DNA from: an uncultured Hyphomicrobiales bacterium
Lineage (GTDB): Bacteria > Pseudomonadota > Alphaproteobacteria > Rhizobiales > Beijerinckiaceae
NCBI GenBank assembly: GCA_903861645.1
Contig: CAIOVE010000025.1
Location: forward strand, 108,232-172,231
Direction: 5' to 3'
DNA length: 64,000 bases
Shown: positions 8,980 to 18,781 of the stretch, in pieces
Layout of the letters: every line of letters starts with the position of its first letter
Numbering within the stretch: the stretch's first letter is position 1
Program-made: the position numbers and the translations under genes
Notes under the pieces: model-generated
Told to the model about the DNA's origin: nothing
Database searches by the model: none
The model's input: the letters and a program-made list of their open reading frames with translations, nothing else

Positions 8980-10608
8980 ATGACCGTTACGGCCACCGCC
9001 GGCGAGGAAACCTTCGATTACATCGTCGTAGGCGCGGGTTCGGCGGGTTGCGTGCTCGCCAATCGGTTGTCCGCCGATCCACGCAACAGGGTGCTGCTGC
9101 TGGAAGCGGGCGGCAAGGACAACTGGATATGGTTTCACATTCCCGTCGGCTATCTGTTCGCCATCGGCAATCCGCGCGCGGACTGGATGTTCAAGACGGC
9201 GAACGAGCCCGGCCTTAATGGTCGCTCGCTGGCCTATCCGCGCGGCAAGGTCATTGGCGGATGCTCCGCCATCAACGCCATGATCTACATGCGTGGACAG
9301 GCCGCCGATTACGACGGTTGGCGGCAACTGGGCCTCGCGAGCTGGGGTTGGGACGACGTGCTGCCGATCTTCCGCAAGCACGAGGATCATTTCGCCGGAT
9401 CAAGCGCGCTGCATGGCGTCGGTGGCGAATGGCGCGTCGAGGAGCCGCGCATTCACTGGCCCATTCTCGACGCGGTGCGCGACGCGGCCGTTGAAATCGG
9501 CATTCCCCGGATCGAGGATTTCAACACGGGCGACAATCTCGGCGCCGCATATTTTCAGGTCAACCAGAAAAAGGGCCGCCGCTGGAGCGCGGCGCGTGGT
9601 TTTCTCAAGCCCGCTCTCAACCGTCCAAACCTCGATCTGCGCACGGGCGTTCACGTTGAACGCGTCCTGATCGAGAATGGTCGCGCGACGGGCGTTGTTT
9701 TCACGCGCGGCGGCAAGCAATCCATCGCGCGCGCGGGCGGCGCGGTCATCCTGTCGGCGGGATCGATCGGAACGCCGCAACTGCTGGAGCTGTCGGGCGT
9801 GGGCGCGCCCGACAAGCTCGCGGCCGCGGGCATCGACACACGCCACGCGCTGCCGGGCGTCGGCGAGAACCTGCAGGATCACCTGCAAATACGGCCGATC
9901 TACAAGGTTTCGAACGCGCGCACGTTGAACATCGAATACCAGTCGCTGTTGAAGCGCGCGAAAATGGGCGTCGATTACGCCCTGTTCCGCCGTGGTCCAT
10001 TGACCATGGCGCCGTCGCAACTGGGCATCTTCGCGAAGTCCGGTCCAAACGTCGAAACGGCGAATTTGCAGTTTCATATTCAGCCGCTGTCGCTCGACAA
10101 GTTTGGCGATCCCATGCACGACTTCGCGGCGATCACCGTGAGCGTCTGCAATCTGCGGCCGACAAGCCGCGGTTCGGTGCATGTGACGTCGCCCGATGGC
10201 CATGCGCAGCCATCCATCGCGCCTGGCTATCTGACGACGGAGGCCGATCGCCAGGTCGCCGTGGATGCGTTGAAACTGGCGCGCCACCTCTGCGCGGCCA
10301 AGGCGCTGAAACCCTTTCGGCCCGAGGAGTTCCGACCCGGCGCCGCCGTCGTGTCCGACGACGACCTCGCGCGCGCCGCGGGCGATCTCGGTTCGACGAT
10401 CTTCCATCCCGTCGGCACGGCCAAAATGGGTCGCGAAGATGATCCCCTGGCGGTTGTCGATGAACGCCTGCGCGTGCGCGGCCTCGAAGGCCTGCGCATC
10501 GCCGACGCCTCGGTCATGCCGCGGATCACCTCCGGCAACACGAATTCACCCACCATGATGATCGCGGAAAAGGCGGCGGACATGATTCTGGCTGACGCGC
10601 GGTCGTAA
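8980..10608 (+). CDS. GMC-family FAD-dependent oxidoreductase (choline/alcohol dehydrogenase-like)
   Basis: A 542-residue flavoenzyme. The N-terminal FAD-binding motif DYIVVGAGSAGCVLANRL is followed by the GMC signatures YPRGKVIGGCSAINAMIYMRG and GGAVILSAGSIGTPQLLELSGVG, and the C-terminal catalytic segment has FHPVGTAKMG with SGNTNSPTMMIAEKAADMI. Members oxidise alcohols, choline or polyethylene glycol derivatives; the substrate here is unknown. The ATG at 8980 is preceded by GACGGGGAAG. It follows the btuB terminator region and is 4 bp from mmcB, so the two may be cotranscribed although their functions look unrelated. Confidence 0.9.
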   Translation: MTVTATAGEETFDYIVVGAGSAGCVLANRLSADPRNRVLLLEAGGKDNWIWFHIPVGYLFAIGNPRADWMFKTANEPGLNGRSLAYPRGKVIGGCSAINAMIYMRGQAADYDGWRQLGLASWGWDDVLPIFRKHEDHFAGSSALHGVGGEWRVEEPRIHWPILDAVRDAAVEIGIPRIEDFNTGDNLGAAYFQVNQKKGRRWSAARGFLKPALNRPNLDLRTGVHVERVLIENGRATGVVFTRGGKQSIARAGGAVILSAGSIGTPQLLELSGVGAPDKLAAAGIDTRHALPGVGENLQDHLQIRPIYKVSNARTLNIEYQSLLKRAKMGVDYALFRRGPLTMAPSQLGIFAKSGPNVETANLQFHIQPLSLDKFGDPMHDFAAITVSVCNLRPTSRGSVHVTSPDGHAQPSIAPGYLTTEADRQVAVDALKLARHLCAAKALKPFRPEEFRPGAAVVSDDDLARAAGDLGSTIFHPVGTAKMGREDDPLAVVDERLRVRGLEGLRIADASVMPRITSGNTNSPTMMIAEKAADMILADARS

Positions 10609-10612
10609 CGTC

Positions 10613-11098
10613 GTGGCGCTGTCTCGCGATCCCCTCGCGCCGCCACCCCTCGACGGGCGGCAATCCGATGCGGCCTTGCGGATCGCGCGCGGCGCGCGCC
10701 GCCTGCTTCGAACGATGGATTTCGTCACCGTGACGGAATTGCCTCTGTCGAATGGTCGGCGCGCCGACATCGTCGCGCTATGTCTGCGCTCGCGCCTGTT
10801 GATTGTCGAGGTGAAATCATCCGTCGCGGATTTTCGCGCCGATTCCAAATGGCCAGACTATCGCGCGCATTGCGATGAATTCTATTTCGCCATAGGGCCG
10901 GAAACGCCCGCCGACATCATGCCGGATGACGCCGGGCTCATCATCGCGGACGCCTATGGCGCGCACATCGTTCGTCCGGCGCCGGAACATCGCCTGGCCC
11001 CGGCGACGCGCCGCGAAATGCTCGTTCGTTTCGCCCGCGCCGCCGCCGATCGCCTGCATCAACTGCATGATCCCGACGCGCGCGCGACCGACGACTGA
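10613..11098 (+). CDS. mmcB: MmcB-family DNA repair protein
   Basis: A 161-residue protein of the MmcB family (formerly DUF1052), a restriction-endonuclease-like fold implicated in alphaproteobacterial mutagenesis and repair. The nuclease core is visible as ADIVALC ... LLIVEVKSSVADFRADSKWPDY, with the acidic residue of RRAD and the E-x-K of VEVKSS, and DAGLIIADAYGA follows. The start is a GTG at 10613, four bases after the GMC oxidoreductase stop; no better start lies before the conserved region. It is immediately convergent with actR. Confidence 0.85.
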   Translation: MALSRDPLAPPPLDGRQSDAALRIARGARRLLRTMDFVTVTELPLSNGRRADIVALCLRSRLLIVEVKSSVADFRADSKWPDYRAHCDEFYFAIGPETPADIMPDDAGLIIADAYGAHIVRPAPEHRLAPATRREMLVRFARAAADRLHQLHDPDARATDD

Positions 11099-11650
11099 TC
11101 AGCGCGGCGCGCGCTTGGCGAGAATCCGTTGCAGGGTGCGGCGATGCATGTTGAGCCGTCGCGCGGTTTCCGAGACGTTGCGCTCGCACAGTTCATAAAT
11201 GCGCTGGATATGCTCCCAGCGCACGCGGTCGGCGGACATGGGATGTTCTGGCGGTTGCGGCTTGCCGGCGCCGGTCGCCATCAGCGCCGCGAAAATCTCG
11301 TCGCCATCGGCGGGCTTGGCGAGATAGTCGAAGGCGCCCAGTTTCACGGCGGTGACGGCGGTGACGATGTTGCCGTACCCGGTCAGCACGATGCCGCGCG
11401 CGTCGGGGCGGCGCTTCTTCAACTCGCCGATGACATCGAGACCGTTGCCATCGCCCAGCCGCATGTCGATGATCGCGAAGGCCGGCGGATGTTCGGCGAT
11501 CGCCTTCAATCCATCGGCGACGGAATCCGCCGTGCGAACCTCGAAACCGCGATTCTGCATCGCGCGCCCGAGGCGGGTCTGAAACGGCTTGTCGTCATCG
11601 ACGATCAGCAGCGACTTGTCGGGAACGTCCAGTTCATTTTCCAATGTCAT
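11099..11650 (-). CDS. actR: Redox response regulator ActR/RegA/PrrA
   Basis: A 183-residue response regulator. The receiver domain has an acidic pocket (IVDDDKPF), the phospho-acceptor D62 in FAIIDMRLGDGNG, and T/K positions in VLTGYG and YLAKP. The C-terminus is a Fis-type helix-turn-helix, NVSETARRLNMHRRTLQRIL, nearly invariant in RegA/ActR/PrrA. It controls redox- and oxygen-responsive genes of energy metabolism when phosphorylated by the partner kinase. The ATG at 11650 gives the family N-terminus. It is encoded 87 bp downstream of the kinase gene on the same strand. Confidence 0.95.
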   Translation of the reverse strand: MTLENELDVPDKSLLIVDDDKPFQTRLGRAMQNRGFEVRTADSVADGLKAIAEHPPAFAIIDMRLGDGNGLDVIGELKKRRPDARGIVLTGYGNIVTAVTAVKLGAFDYLAKPADGDEIFAALMATGAGKPQPPEHPMSADRVRWEHIQRIYELCERNVSETARRLNMHRRTLQRILAKRAPR

Positions 11651-11737
11651 GGCGTCCCTCCGGACGATGGGTCTGGCGTGGCATGGCGACGATGATAGCA
11701 AATTCCCTGGCCGCGGGTCGAATTTCGACCATCCGCG

Positions 11738-13078
11738 TCAGCCCGAAGGCGTTTCATGGGCAAGCTCCTTCTTGCTCGGTCGTTCAAATGCGGCACGGGG
11801 CCAGATAATGGCGATTCGCGCGCCGGTCGCCGGCGAGGGCGCGTTGCTGATGGCGAGAGTCGCGGCGGATCGTTCGAGCAGCGTCTTGGCGATGAACAGA
11901 CCAAGGCCTAGCCCGAAGGCGTCGCCGGCTTCGCCAGCCGTGCGCGCGTCGCGCGTCGTGACATAGGGCTCGCCGAGCCGGTTGAGAACTTCCGGCGCGA
12001 AGCCCGGACCATCGTCCTCGATGCGGATTTCGACGGCGGCCGCGTTCCACGAGGCGATCACGCGAACCTCGCCGCGGGCGAAGTCGATGGCGTTTTCGAC
12101 GAGATTGCCGAGACCGTAGAGGATGCCGGGATTGCGGGCGCAGATGGGCTCCGGCCCCACGCCGCCGCGTTCGACGATGACCGGCGAGCCGTAATTGCGT
12201 TGGGGATCGACAACTTCCTCGACGAGCTGCGCCAGGCTCATCGTATCGAGCATCCCGTCGCCCTCGGCGCCGAGGGACGTCAGCTTGGACAGGATCGCGC
12301 GGCAACGCTCGACTTCCTGTGCGATGAGGTGAATGTCCTCGGCGTGGGGCGCCTCGTCCGGCGTCGCGCGCGCCAGCTCCTTGATGGCGAGCGTGATGGT
12401 CGACAGGGGCGTGCCCAGCTCGTGCGCGGCGGCGGCGGCGAGGCCATCAAGCTGAGTCAGATGCTGCTCGCGCGCCAGAACCAGTTCCGTCGCGGCCAGG
12501 GCGTCGGACAGTTGTCGCGCCTCGCCCGCCACGCGCGAGGCGTAGACCGCGATGAATCCCGCGCCCAGAATGATCGACGTCCAGATGCCCGCGACGTAGA
12601 TCAACGGCAAGGAAAGTTGCTCGCCCGGCCGCCATGGCATGGGGAAATGCGCGAAGGCCAGCAACGTGGCGGCGATGCCTGTCACCGCCATCAACCACAT
12701 CGTCCAGCGTCGCGGCAGCGAGACGGCGGCGGCCATGACGGGCGCCAGAAACAGGATGGCGAAGGGGTTTTCGAGGCCGCCCGTCAGGAACAGCAGCGCC
12801 GTCAGTTGCAGGACATCATAGGTGAGAAGCTGGAACGCGGCCGCGTCGGCGAGGCGATGGCTGACGGGATAGCGAATGCGCAGACCGACGTTCAGCCAGA
12901 TGGACAACGTGATGACGCCAAGACAGTAACCCAGCGGCAGGGCGAAGCCGAGCGCGTAATGAGTCAGCAGCACGGCTGAAGCCTGACCGACGATGGCGAG
13001 CCACCGAAGCCTGACAAGCGTGTCAACGCGAAGCTGGCGCGCCTGACGTCCGAGCTGGAAGGGGTTGGAATCCGTCAC
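11738..13078 (-). CDS. actS: Redox sensor histidine kinase ActS/RegB/PrrB
   Basis: A 446-residue membrane kinase with about six transmembrane helices in residues 25-185. The quinone-sensing signature GGLENPF is at 100-106. The phospho-acceptor is H219 in AAAAAHELGTPLSTI, and the redox-active cysteine of the family is present as C259 in EVERCRAIL. The ATPase boxes NLVENAIDFA, IRIEDDGPGF and FGLGLGLFIAKTLL are complete. The kinase phosphorylates ActR under reducing or low-oxygen conditions. It is the first gene of a leftward actS-actR unit and is divergent from phaZ. Confidence 0.95.
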   Translation of the reverse strand: MTDSNPFQLGRQARQLRVDTLVRLRWLAIVGQASAVLLTHYALGFALPLGYCLGVITLSIWLNVGLRIRYPVSHRLADAAAFQLLTYDVLQLTALLFLTGGLENPFAILFLAPVMAAAVSLPRRWTMWLMAVTGIAATLLAFAHFPMPWRPGEQLSLPLIYVAGIWTSIILGAGFIAVYASRVAGEARQLSDALAATELVLAREQHLTQLDGLAAAAAHELGTPLSTITLAIKELARATPDEAPHAEDIHLIAQEVERCRAILSKLTSLGAEGDGMLDTMSLAQLVEEVVDPQRNYGSPVIVERGGVGPEPICARNPGILYGLGNLVENAIDFARGEVRVIASWNAAAVEIRIEDDGPGFAPEVLNRLGEPYVTTRDARTAGEAGDAFGLGLGLFIAKTLLERSAATLAISNAPSPATGARIAIIWPRAAFERPSKKELAHETPSG

Positions 13079-13209
13079 GATGATTTAAGCGGGCCTTCCT
13101 CATCAGATTTGCGAAATGTTTTCATTCACGCGTCCATGCTATTGAACTGATCAAGGAACAGGCGCCCCGTCGCGCGAAGCCGTTCCGGGTTGACCCCCGG
13201 GAGTAAATT

Positions 13210-13224
13210 TGTTGCAATGCAGCA
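13210..13224 (+). promoter_or_regulatory. Candidate PhaR operator upstream of phaZ
   Basis: The 15-mer TGTTGCAATGCAGCA is one mismatch away from the perfect palindrome TGCTGCANTGCAGCA and contains the half-pattern TGC-N3-GCAG. Alphaproteobacterial PhaR repressors, which sense polyhydroxybutyrate, recognise TGC-rich palindromes of the CTGC-N3-GCAG kind. It lies 43 bp before the phaZ start codon, where a repressor could block the promoter. The assignment to PhaR is inference from motif and context; phaR itself is not in this window. Confidence 0.5.
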
Positions 13225-13266
13225 TGCATTTTGCCCAAGGCTTGACCTGAACACCAGTGGTGACGT

Positions 13267-14526
13267 GTGAACAGATATTCGTATCAACTCTTTGAGATGG
13301 CTCAATTGGCGCTCGCGCCCGCCCGCGCGATGTCGGATTTGACCCGTCTTACCTTCCGCAATCCGGTTAATCCACTCACCCATACCCCGTTGGGCAAGAA
13401 CCTGGCGGCTGGCGCCGAATTGTTCGAGCGAATGACACGGCGTTACGGCAAGCCAGCGTTTGGCCTTGCCTCGACGCTTGTGGATGGCCGTCAGGTGGCC
13501 GTGACCGAACGCGTCATCTGGGCCCGGCCCTATTGCCAGCTCATCCACTTCGAGCGCGCCGACGTCGCGCCGGCTCCCCGGTTGCTGATCGTCGCGCCGA
13601 TTTCCGGCCACTACGCCACGCTGCTGCGCGGCACCGTCGAGGCTTTCCTGCCGCATTTCGATGTTTACATCACCGACTGGACCGACGCCCGCATGGTGCC
13701 GTTGGCGCTCGGTCGCTTCGACCTCGACGACTACATCGATTATCTCACCGAGATCATGCATGCGCTGGGCGCGCGCGAGCCGCGCATGCCGCTTCACACG
13801 CTGGGCGTTTGTCAGCCATCCGTGCCCCTGCTGGCGGCCATCGGCCTGATGGAGGCGGCGGGCGATCCCCTCGCGCCGACCTCCATGACCCTGATGGGCG
13901 GCCCCATCGACACGCGCCGCAGTCCGACCGCCGTCAACCAGCTCGCGCAGAAGCGCGGAACCGAATGGTTCCGGCGCAACTGCATCGTCACCGTGCCCTT
14001 CCCCTATCCCGGCGTCGGGCGCGAGGTTTATCCCGGCTTTCTGCAATTGTCCGGATTCATGGCGATGAATTTCGACAAGCACGTCAACGCGCATGTCGAG
14101 ATGTTCAATCATCTCGTCGAGGGCGACGGCGATTCCGCCGAGAAGCATCGCGACTTCTACGATGAATATCTCGCCGTGATGGACCTCGACGCGGATTATT
14201 ACATGCAGACGATCGACACGGTGTTCGTCGCCCATCATTTGCCGAATGGAACGATGAAGCACCGCGATTGGCCCGTCGATCTCAAGGCGATCACGCGCGT
14301 CGCGCTGATGACCGTCGAGGGCGAGAAGGACGATATTTCGGGCGTCGGACAGACGCAGGCCGCCCATGATCTGTGCGTCAACATTCCCGCCAATCGCAAG
14401 ACGCATCATTTGCAGATGGGCGTTGGTCATTACGGCGTGTTCAACGGTTCGCGTTTCCGTCGCGACATTGTCCCGCGGATTCTCGAATTCGCGCGCGGCG
14501 CGCAATCGACGTTCAAGCCGGGCTGA
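13267..14526 (+). CDS. phaZ: Intracellular polyhydroxybutyrate depolymerase
   Basis: A 419-residue protein of the intracellular PHB depolymerase family (PhaZ1 type), which breaks down native PHB granules to hydroxybutyrate. The nucleophile-elbow region is TLGVCQPSVPLL, where C182 replaces the serine of ordinary lipase boxes, as in Ralstonia PhaZ1. The C-terminal histidine lies in GVGHYGVFNG and an aspartate in the TVEGEKDDISG segment. The GTG at 13267 gives the family N-terminus (YQLFEMAQLALAPARA). A candidate PhaR site precedes it. It is divergent from the redox-responsive actSR pair, which fits storage-polymer use under redox stress. Confidence 0.92.
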   Translation: MNRYSYQLFEMAQLALAPARAMSDLTRLTFRNPVNPLTHTPLGKNLAAGAELFERMTRRYGKPAFGLASTLVDGRQVAVTERVIWARPYCQLIHFERADVAPAPRLLIVAPISGHYATLLRGTVEAFLPHFDVYITDWTDARMVPLALGRFDLDDYIDYLTEIMHALGAREPRMPLHTLGVCQPSVPLLAAIGLMEAAGDPLAPTSMTLMGGPIDTRRSPTAVNQLAQKRGTEWFRRNCIVTVPFPYPGVGREVYPGFLQLSGFMAMNFDKHVNAHVEMFNHLVEGDGDSAEKHRDFYDEYLAVMDLDADYYMQTIDTVFVAHHLPNGTMKHRDWPVDLKAITRVALMTVEGEKDDISGVGQTQAAHDLCVNIPANRKTHHLQMGVGHYGVFNGSRFRRDIVPRILEFARGAQSTFKPG

Positions 14527-14585
14527 CACCCGGCGCGAATCACGGTAATTTCGCGGGCATGCCGTAGGAAAAGCGGGCCGCGGAT

Positions 14586-15347
14586 ATGCCGATCAAACTT
14601 CGACGTGTCGATCCTGCTCCTCAGCGCGTGGAGGCGTTCGAGCTTCGCGCGGGCGATGCGATCATTCCCGTGGGCCTGCGTCGCGTGGCTGGCGCGAAGC
14701 GTTTCACCTTGCGCGTGCGCTCGGCGACGCGCGACGTCATGCTCACCATGCCCCGGCGTTCGTCCATCGCCAGCGCGCGGGAATTCGCGGAGCGCCATGT
14801 CGCCTGGATTCAGGCGCGCTTCGGCCGACTGCCAAAGCCCGTGCGCTTCGAGCCCGGCGCGGTCGTACCCGTGCGTGGCGAGGGACATCTCATCGTTCAC
14901 AGACCCGACCAGCGCGGCGCCGTCTGGATCGAGTCTCCCGCCGACGAACTCGCGCCGCCACGCCTGTGCGTTGCCGGCGGCGCGGAATTTGTCGTGCGCC
15001 GCGTGCGCGATTACCTGCGCAGGGAGGCGGCGCGCGAATTGCGTCTCGCCGTCGGAATTCACGCGACGGCCATTGCTGTAACGGTCGCGAGCGTGGGCGT
15101 TCGGGATACGACGAGTCGCTGGGGCTCATGCTCGGCGATTGGCGCGCTCAACTTCTCGTGGCGGCTCATCATGGCGCCGCCATTCGTGTTGAACTACCTC
15201 GCCGCGCACGAGGTCGCGCACCGCGTGCATCTTGATCATTCCGCGCGTTTCTGGGCGTTGACGCAACGCCTCGCGCCGGACACCGATCGCGCCGAGGCAT
15301 GGTTGAAGGCGCATGGCGCCGAACTGCATCGTTACGGCGCCGATTAA
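14586..15347 (+). CDS. YgjP-type (M48/SprT-like) zinc metallopeptidase
   Basis: A 253-residue protein of the YgjP (formerly DUF45) family. The zinc motif HEVAHRVHLDHS contains HExxH with the further ligand region downstream, and SRWGSCSAIGALNFSWRLIMAPPFVLNYLAAHEV is typical of the family. No signal peptide or membrane segment is seen, so a cytoplasmic location is expected. Its substrate is unknown. It follows phaZ by about 60 bp and its stop overlaps the stop of the convergent addA by a few bases. Confidence 0.88.
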   Translation: MPIKLRRVDPAPQRVEAFELRAGDAIIPVGLRRVAGAKRFTLRVRSATRDVMLTMPRRSSIASAREFAERHVAWIQARFGRLPKPVRFEPGAVVPVRGEGHLIVHRPDQRGAVWIESPADELAPPRLCVAGGAEFVVRRVRDYLRREAARELRLAVGIHATAIAVTVASVGVRDTTSRWGSCSAIGALNFSWRLIMAPPFVLNYLAAHEVAHRVHLDHSARFWALTQRLAPDTDRAEAWLKAHGAELHRYGAD

Positions 15348-18300
15348 TCGCGCGTCAGGTGCGCCGCGAGTTCGTCGGCGGTGAATTCACGAATGGTTGG
15401 CCCTTCGGTCCACGCGAGGAAGGCGCGGATGCGCTTGCCGGGGAACGCATCCGACAGCGTCGCGCCGTAAAGGGCGATCTGGCGCAGATAGCTCCGCGGC
15501 GTTACCGCGCGCGGCGCCGCGCCCGTTTTGAAGTCCACGAACCAGACTTCATCGTCGACCACGACAAGCCGATCAATGCGCCCATTGATATCAACACGGT
15601 CGCCCGATGGCGTTGATATCGTTCCCGCGATGGGCGTTTCCGCGTTGGCCGCCGGACCGAATAGCGGTTCGAGATCGGGATGATCGATCAAGGCGAGCGC
15701 GTCGGCGACAATGGCGCTTGCGTCTCCAATGTTGGCCGCGTCATCCGTCAGCGACTTGAGGATGGCGTCGGCGGCGCGCGCGCGCTCCGATTTCGCGAAC
15801 CGCGGCAGCGATTGCAGCAATGCGTGCGTGGCGCGTCCCCTGGCCATCGTCCTTTCCAGCTCGGGATTCATCGTGTCGTCGCTGGTCGCGCGCGAGGGCC
15901 GAATCCGCCGCGTGGACGCGCCAGTCATCGGCGCGGGTCGCGCCAGCCAGTCCGGCGTTTCGCCATCGGATGCCTCCGTCGCGTCAACAGTGTCGTCGGC
16001 GGCGTGGGCGTCGACGCTTCCGTCCTGATGGAGTCGCCACACGCGCGCGTCATCGCTCCAGAAAGCGGGGGCCTCCACGAGATCGTCACGCAAAGCGGTC
16101 CAGATCATCTCGCGCCAGCATTCGTCCGGCGGTTCGCGCGCGCCATGGTAGCCCATGATGTAAAGACGTTCTTCCGCCCGCGTCATCGCGACGTAGAGCA
16201 GGCGACGATATTCGTTCATGCGCTCGTCCCGCCCGCGCGCCCGCGCTTGCGCGACGGCGGCGCAATCCTCGGCCTTGCGTCCACTCCACGCAAGGAACGT
16301 TCGATTGCCGTCCGGAGACAAGGCGAACAGCTTCGGGTCGAAACGATCGCTTGGAATCTGACAGGTGTCGGGCATGAAAACGATCTTGGCCTCCAGGCCT
16401 TTCGCCGCGTGCACCGTCATCACGCGGATCGACTCGCCCGCGGCCTCCATGTCGCGCTTGATCTCCAGATCGCCGCTTTCAATATGTTCGAGAAACCGGA
16501 TCAACGATGGCGCCTCGATGCGCTCGCGCGCCAGCGCGAGCCGCAGGAATTCGTCGATCGCGTCGCCTGCCTCCTGTCCGAGGCGCGCCAGAATCGCGGC
16601 GCGCCCGCCATGCGCGTCGAGCGTGAGCGCGTAAAAACCAAATGGTGCGTGCTCGCGGGACAGCGCGCGCAAATGCTCGAATTTTTCGGCCGCGACGCGG
16701 TGCCGGGCGTCGGCGGAGTCCCGCAACGCGTCGAACAACGAGGCCTTGCGCCGTGGCGCGATCGCGATGAGATCATCGTCGTCGAGACCAAAAAGCGGCG
16801 ACTTCAGCGCGCAGGCGAGCGACAGATCGTCCTCTGGGAGAAGACAGGCGCGCCCGAGCGCGATGAGGTCCATGACCGCGATGTGATCCTTGAGGATCAT
16901 GCGATCCGCGCCGGCGACGGGCAGTCCCTTTTGCTTCAGCGAGCGAATCAGCGAATCAAACAAGGCGCCGCGGCGTCGCAACAGGATCATGATGTCGCCG
17001 CCTCGCACGCGCCGAGAATGACCGAGCGCGTCGTCATGTATCCGGTCGGTCGAATCAGGCGCCAGCAGTCGCGCGGCGAGCTCGCCAATGCGCTCGGCGA
17101 GAACGACGGCGGGATCATCCCGATGCTGGGCGTCGAGCGGCAGCAGCCAGTCCGGCGTGTCCGCGCCGGGCGAGGGGCCGACCGGCTCCCAAATTTCGAC
17201 GACGCTTGGCAGATCGCTCTTCCACGCCGTGTGGACGGTGGCGGCGCTGTCGCTTGAAAGGCCGGCCCGGTTCGCCTCGGTCGCGAAAACCTTGTCCACG
17301 GCGCCCAACACGCCCGGCGCGGATCGGAACGACATGTTCAGGGTAACATCGTGAAACCGCATGCGCGCGTCGCGCGCGCGTTTTTCGAATTTTCGCCGCG
17401 ACGCATCGAAAAGCCGCGGCTCGGCGCCCTGGAACGAAAAGATCGACTGCTTTTCATCGCCGACGGCGAAGAACGTACGCGGCGGGCCGGCGCGTCCATC
17501 GCCGCTCGTGAATTCACCCGCCAGCGCGTCGAGAATCCGCCATTGCTGATCGGATGTGTCCTGCGCCTCGTCGACAAGAATGTGATCGATGCCTGAATCG
17601 AGCTTGTAAAGAACCCAGCGCGCCTCGTGGCGGGTCAGCAAGGTCAGCGCGCGTTCGATCAAATCCTCGAAGTCAAGAAGACCAGCGGCCCGTTTGAGCG
17701 ACGCATACCCGACCTGGATATGATCAACAATCGTCATCAGCGCCGATGATCGTTCCAGCGTATCGATGGCGCGCAGCTTGTCGAGTAACGGCTCCAGTCT
17801 GTCGCCTTCGGCCTCCAGTCGTCCCAGCAGCGATGGATCGAGCTTCTGGATGGGCTTGGTAATGAGCTTGCGCGTGGTGGTTCCGCGCCGTTTTCCCTCG
17901 GAGAAGAAAACATCGACATAGGCGGCAAGACGGGATTCGCGGTCAGTCGCCAGGGTCGCTCGCAACCGCGCGGAGAGTTCCTTGTCCGTCGCGCCGCCGC
18001 GTTCGAGCAGGCTCGTGATGGCGTCGATCTCCGCGCGACGAAAGCCTCGCTCGACAATTTCCGCCTCGATGGAATCACGCGTTTCGCCATCGGCAAGACC
18101 AAGGACCGGCGCCAGCGCTGATCCATAGCCACGCGGCCAATCCGCGACCGCGCGCTTTATACCATCGATGACATCGCGTCGTCGAAGCGCCTCGTCGATA
18201 AGATCGCCAAAATCATCCATCGAGGCGCGCCGCGCCAGCAGCGCGAAGGCTTCGCCGATCGCATGATCGTCATGCGCCGCGCGGAACGTCTCCTCGCGCG

Positions 18301-18781
18301 CGCGGGCGATGAGTTCCGAGCGCTGATCCTCGTCGACGACCTCGAAGCCGAAGGGAACATTCGCCTCGAAGGGAAACAGATGAAGGATGGATTCACAGAA
18401 ACCATGAATCGTCTGGATTTTGAGACCTCCCGGCGTCTCGATGGTGCGGGAGAACAATTTGCGCGCGACCGATGCAAGCCGCGGATCGTACGTCGATCCC
18501 GTCGCGCGTATCGCCGCTTCCAGCTCGACGTCGTCTAGCGCCGTCCACCGCGCCAGCGTGTCGAACACCCTCAGCGACATGTTCGCCGCCGCCGCCTTGG
18601 TGAAGGTCAGGCACAGAATGCGCGAGGCCGGCACGCCGCTCAGCAGCAGTCGGATAACCCGTTGCGTGAGCACATGCGTTTTACCCGAGCCCGCGTTGGC
18701 CGACACCCACGCGCTCGCGTCGGGCCGCGAGGCCGTCGTTTGCTTGCCGAGGGTCTCGGCGGGAACGGGGCGCTTGCTCAT
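15344..18781 (-). CDS. addA: Double-strand break repair helicase-nuclease AddA
   Basis: A 1145-residue UvrD/Rep-type helicase with a fused RecB-like nuclease. Walker A is ANAGSGKT (residues 29-35), Walker B is HILVDEAQDTSD, and helicase motif V/VI residues appear in TVHAAKGLEAKIVFMPD and LLYVAMTRAEERLYIMG. The C-terminal nuclease has DRVDINGRIDRLV ... VWFVDFKTG. With AddB it resects double-strand ends for RecA. The ATG at 18781 overlaps the addB stop in an ATGA arrangement, implying translational coupling. The 3' end overlaps that of the YgjP-type gene on the other strand. Confidence 0.95.
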   Translation of the reverse strand: MSKRPVPAETLGKQTTASRPDASAWVSANAGSGKTHVLTQRVIRLLLSGVPASRILCLTFTKAAAANMSLRVFDTLARWTALDDVELEAAIRATGSTYDPRLASVARKLFSRTIETPGGLKIQTIHGFCESILHLFPFEANVPFGFEVVDEDQRSELIARAREETFRAAHDDHAIGEAFALLARRASMDDFGDLIDEALRRRDVIDGIKRAVADWPRGYGSALAPVLGLADGETRDSIEAEIVERGFRRAEIDAITSLLERGGATDKELSARLRATLATDRESRLAAYVDVFFSEGKRRGTTTRKLITKPIQKLDPSLLGRLEAEGDRLEPLLDKLRAIDTLERSSALMTIVDHIQVGYASLKRAAGLLDFEDLIERALTLLTRHEARWVLYKLDSGIDHILVDEAQDTSDQQWRILDALAGEFTSGDGRAGPPRTFFAVGDEKQSIFSFQGAEPRLFDASRRKFEKRARDARMRFHDVTLNMSFRSAPGVLGAVDKVFATEANRAGLSSDSAATVHTAWKSDLPSVVEIWEPVGPSPGADTPDWLLPLDAQHRDDPAVVLAERIGELAARLLAPDSTDRIHDDALGHSRRVRGGDIMILLRRRGALFDSLIRSLKQKGLPVAGADRMILKDHIAVMDLIALGRACLLPEDDLSLACALKSPLFGLDDDDLIAIAPRRKASLFDALRDSADARHRVAAEKFEHLRALSREHAPFGFYALTLDAHGGRAAILARLGQEAGDAIDEFLRLALARERIEAPSLIRFLEHIESGDLEIKRDMEAAGESIRVMTVHAAKGLEAKIVFMPDTCQIPSDRFDPKLFALSPDGNRTFLAWSGRKAEDCAAVAQARARGRDERMNEYRRLLYVAMTRAEERLYIMGYHGAREPPDECWREMIWTALRDDLVEAPAFWSDDARVWRLHQDGSVDAHAADDTVDATEASDGETPDWLARPAPMTGASTRRIRPSRATSDDTMNPELERTMARGRATHALLQSLPRFAKSERARAADAILKSLTDDAANIGDASAIVADALALIDHPDLEPLFGPAANAETPIAGTISTPSGDRVDINGRIDRLVVVDDEVWFVDFKTGAAPRAVTPRSYLRQIALYGATLSDAFPGKRIRAFLAWTEGPTIREFTADELAAHLTRD

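Noticed and set aside
6738..8996. Long antisense open frame across the btuB gene and riboswitch
   Set aside because: It covers a clear TonB-dependent receptor and an RNA element in the sense strand.
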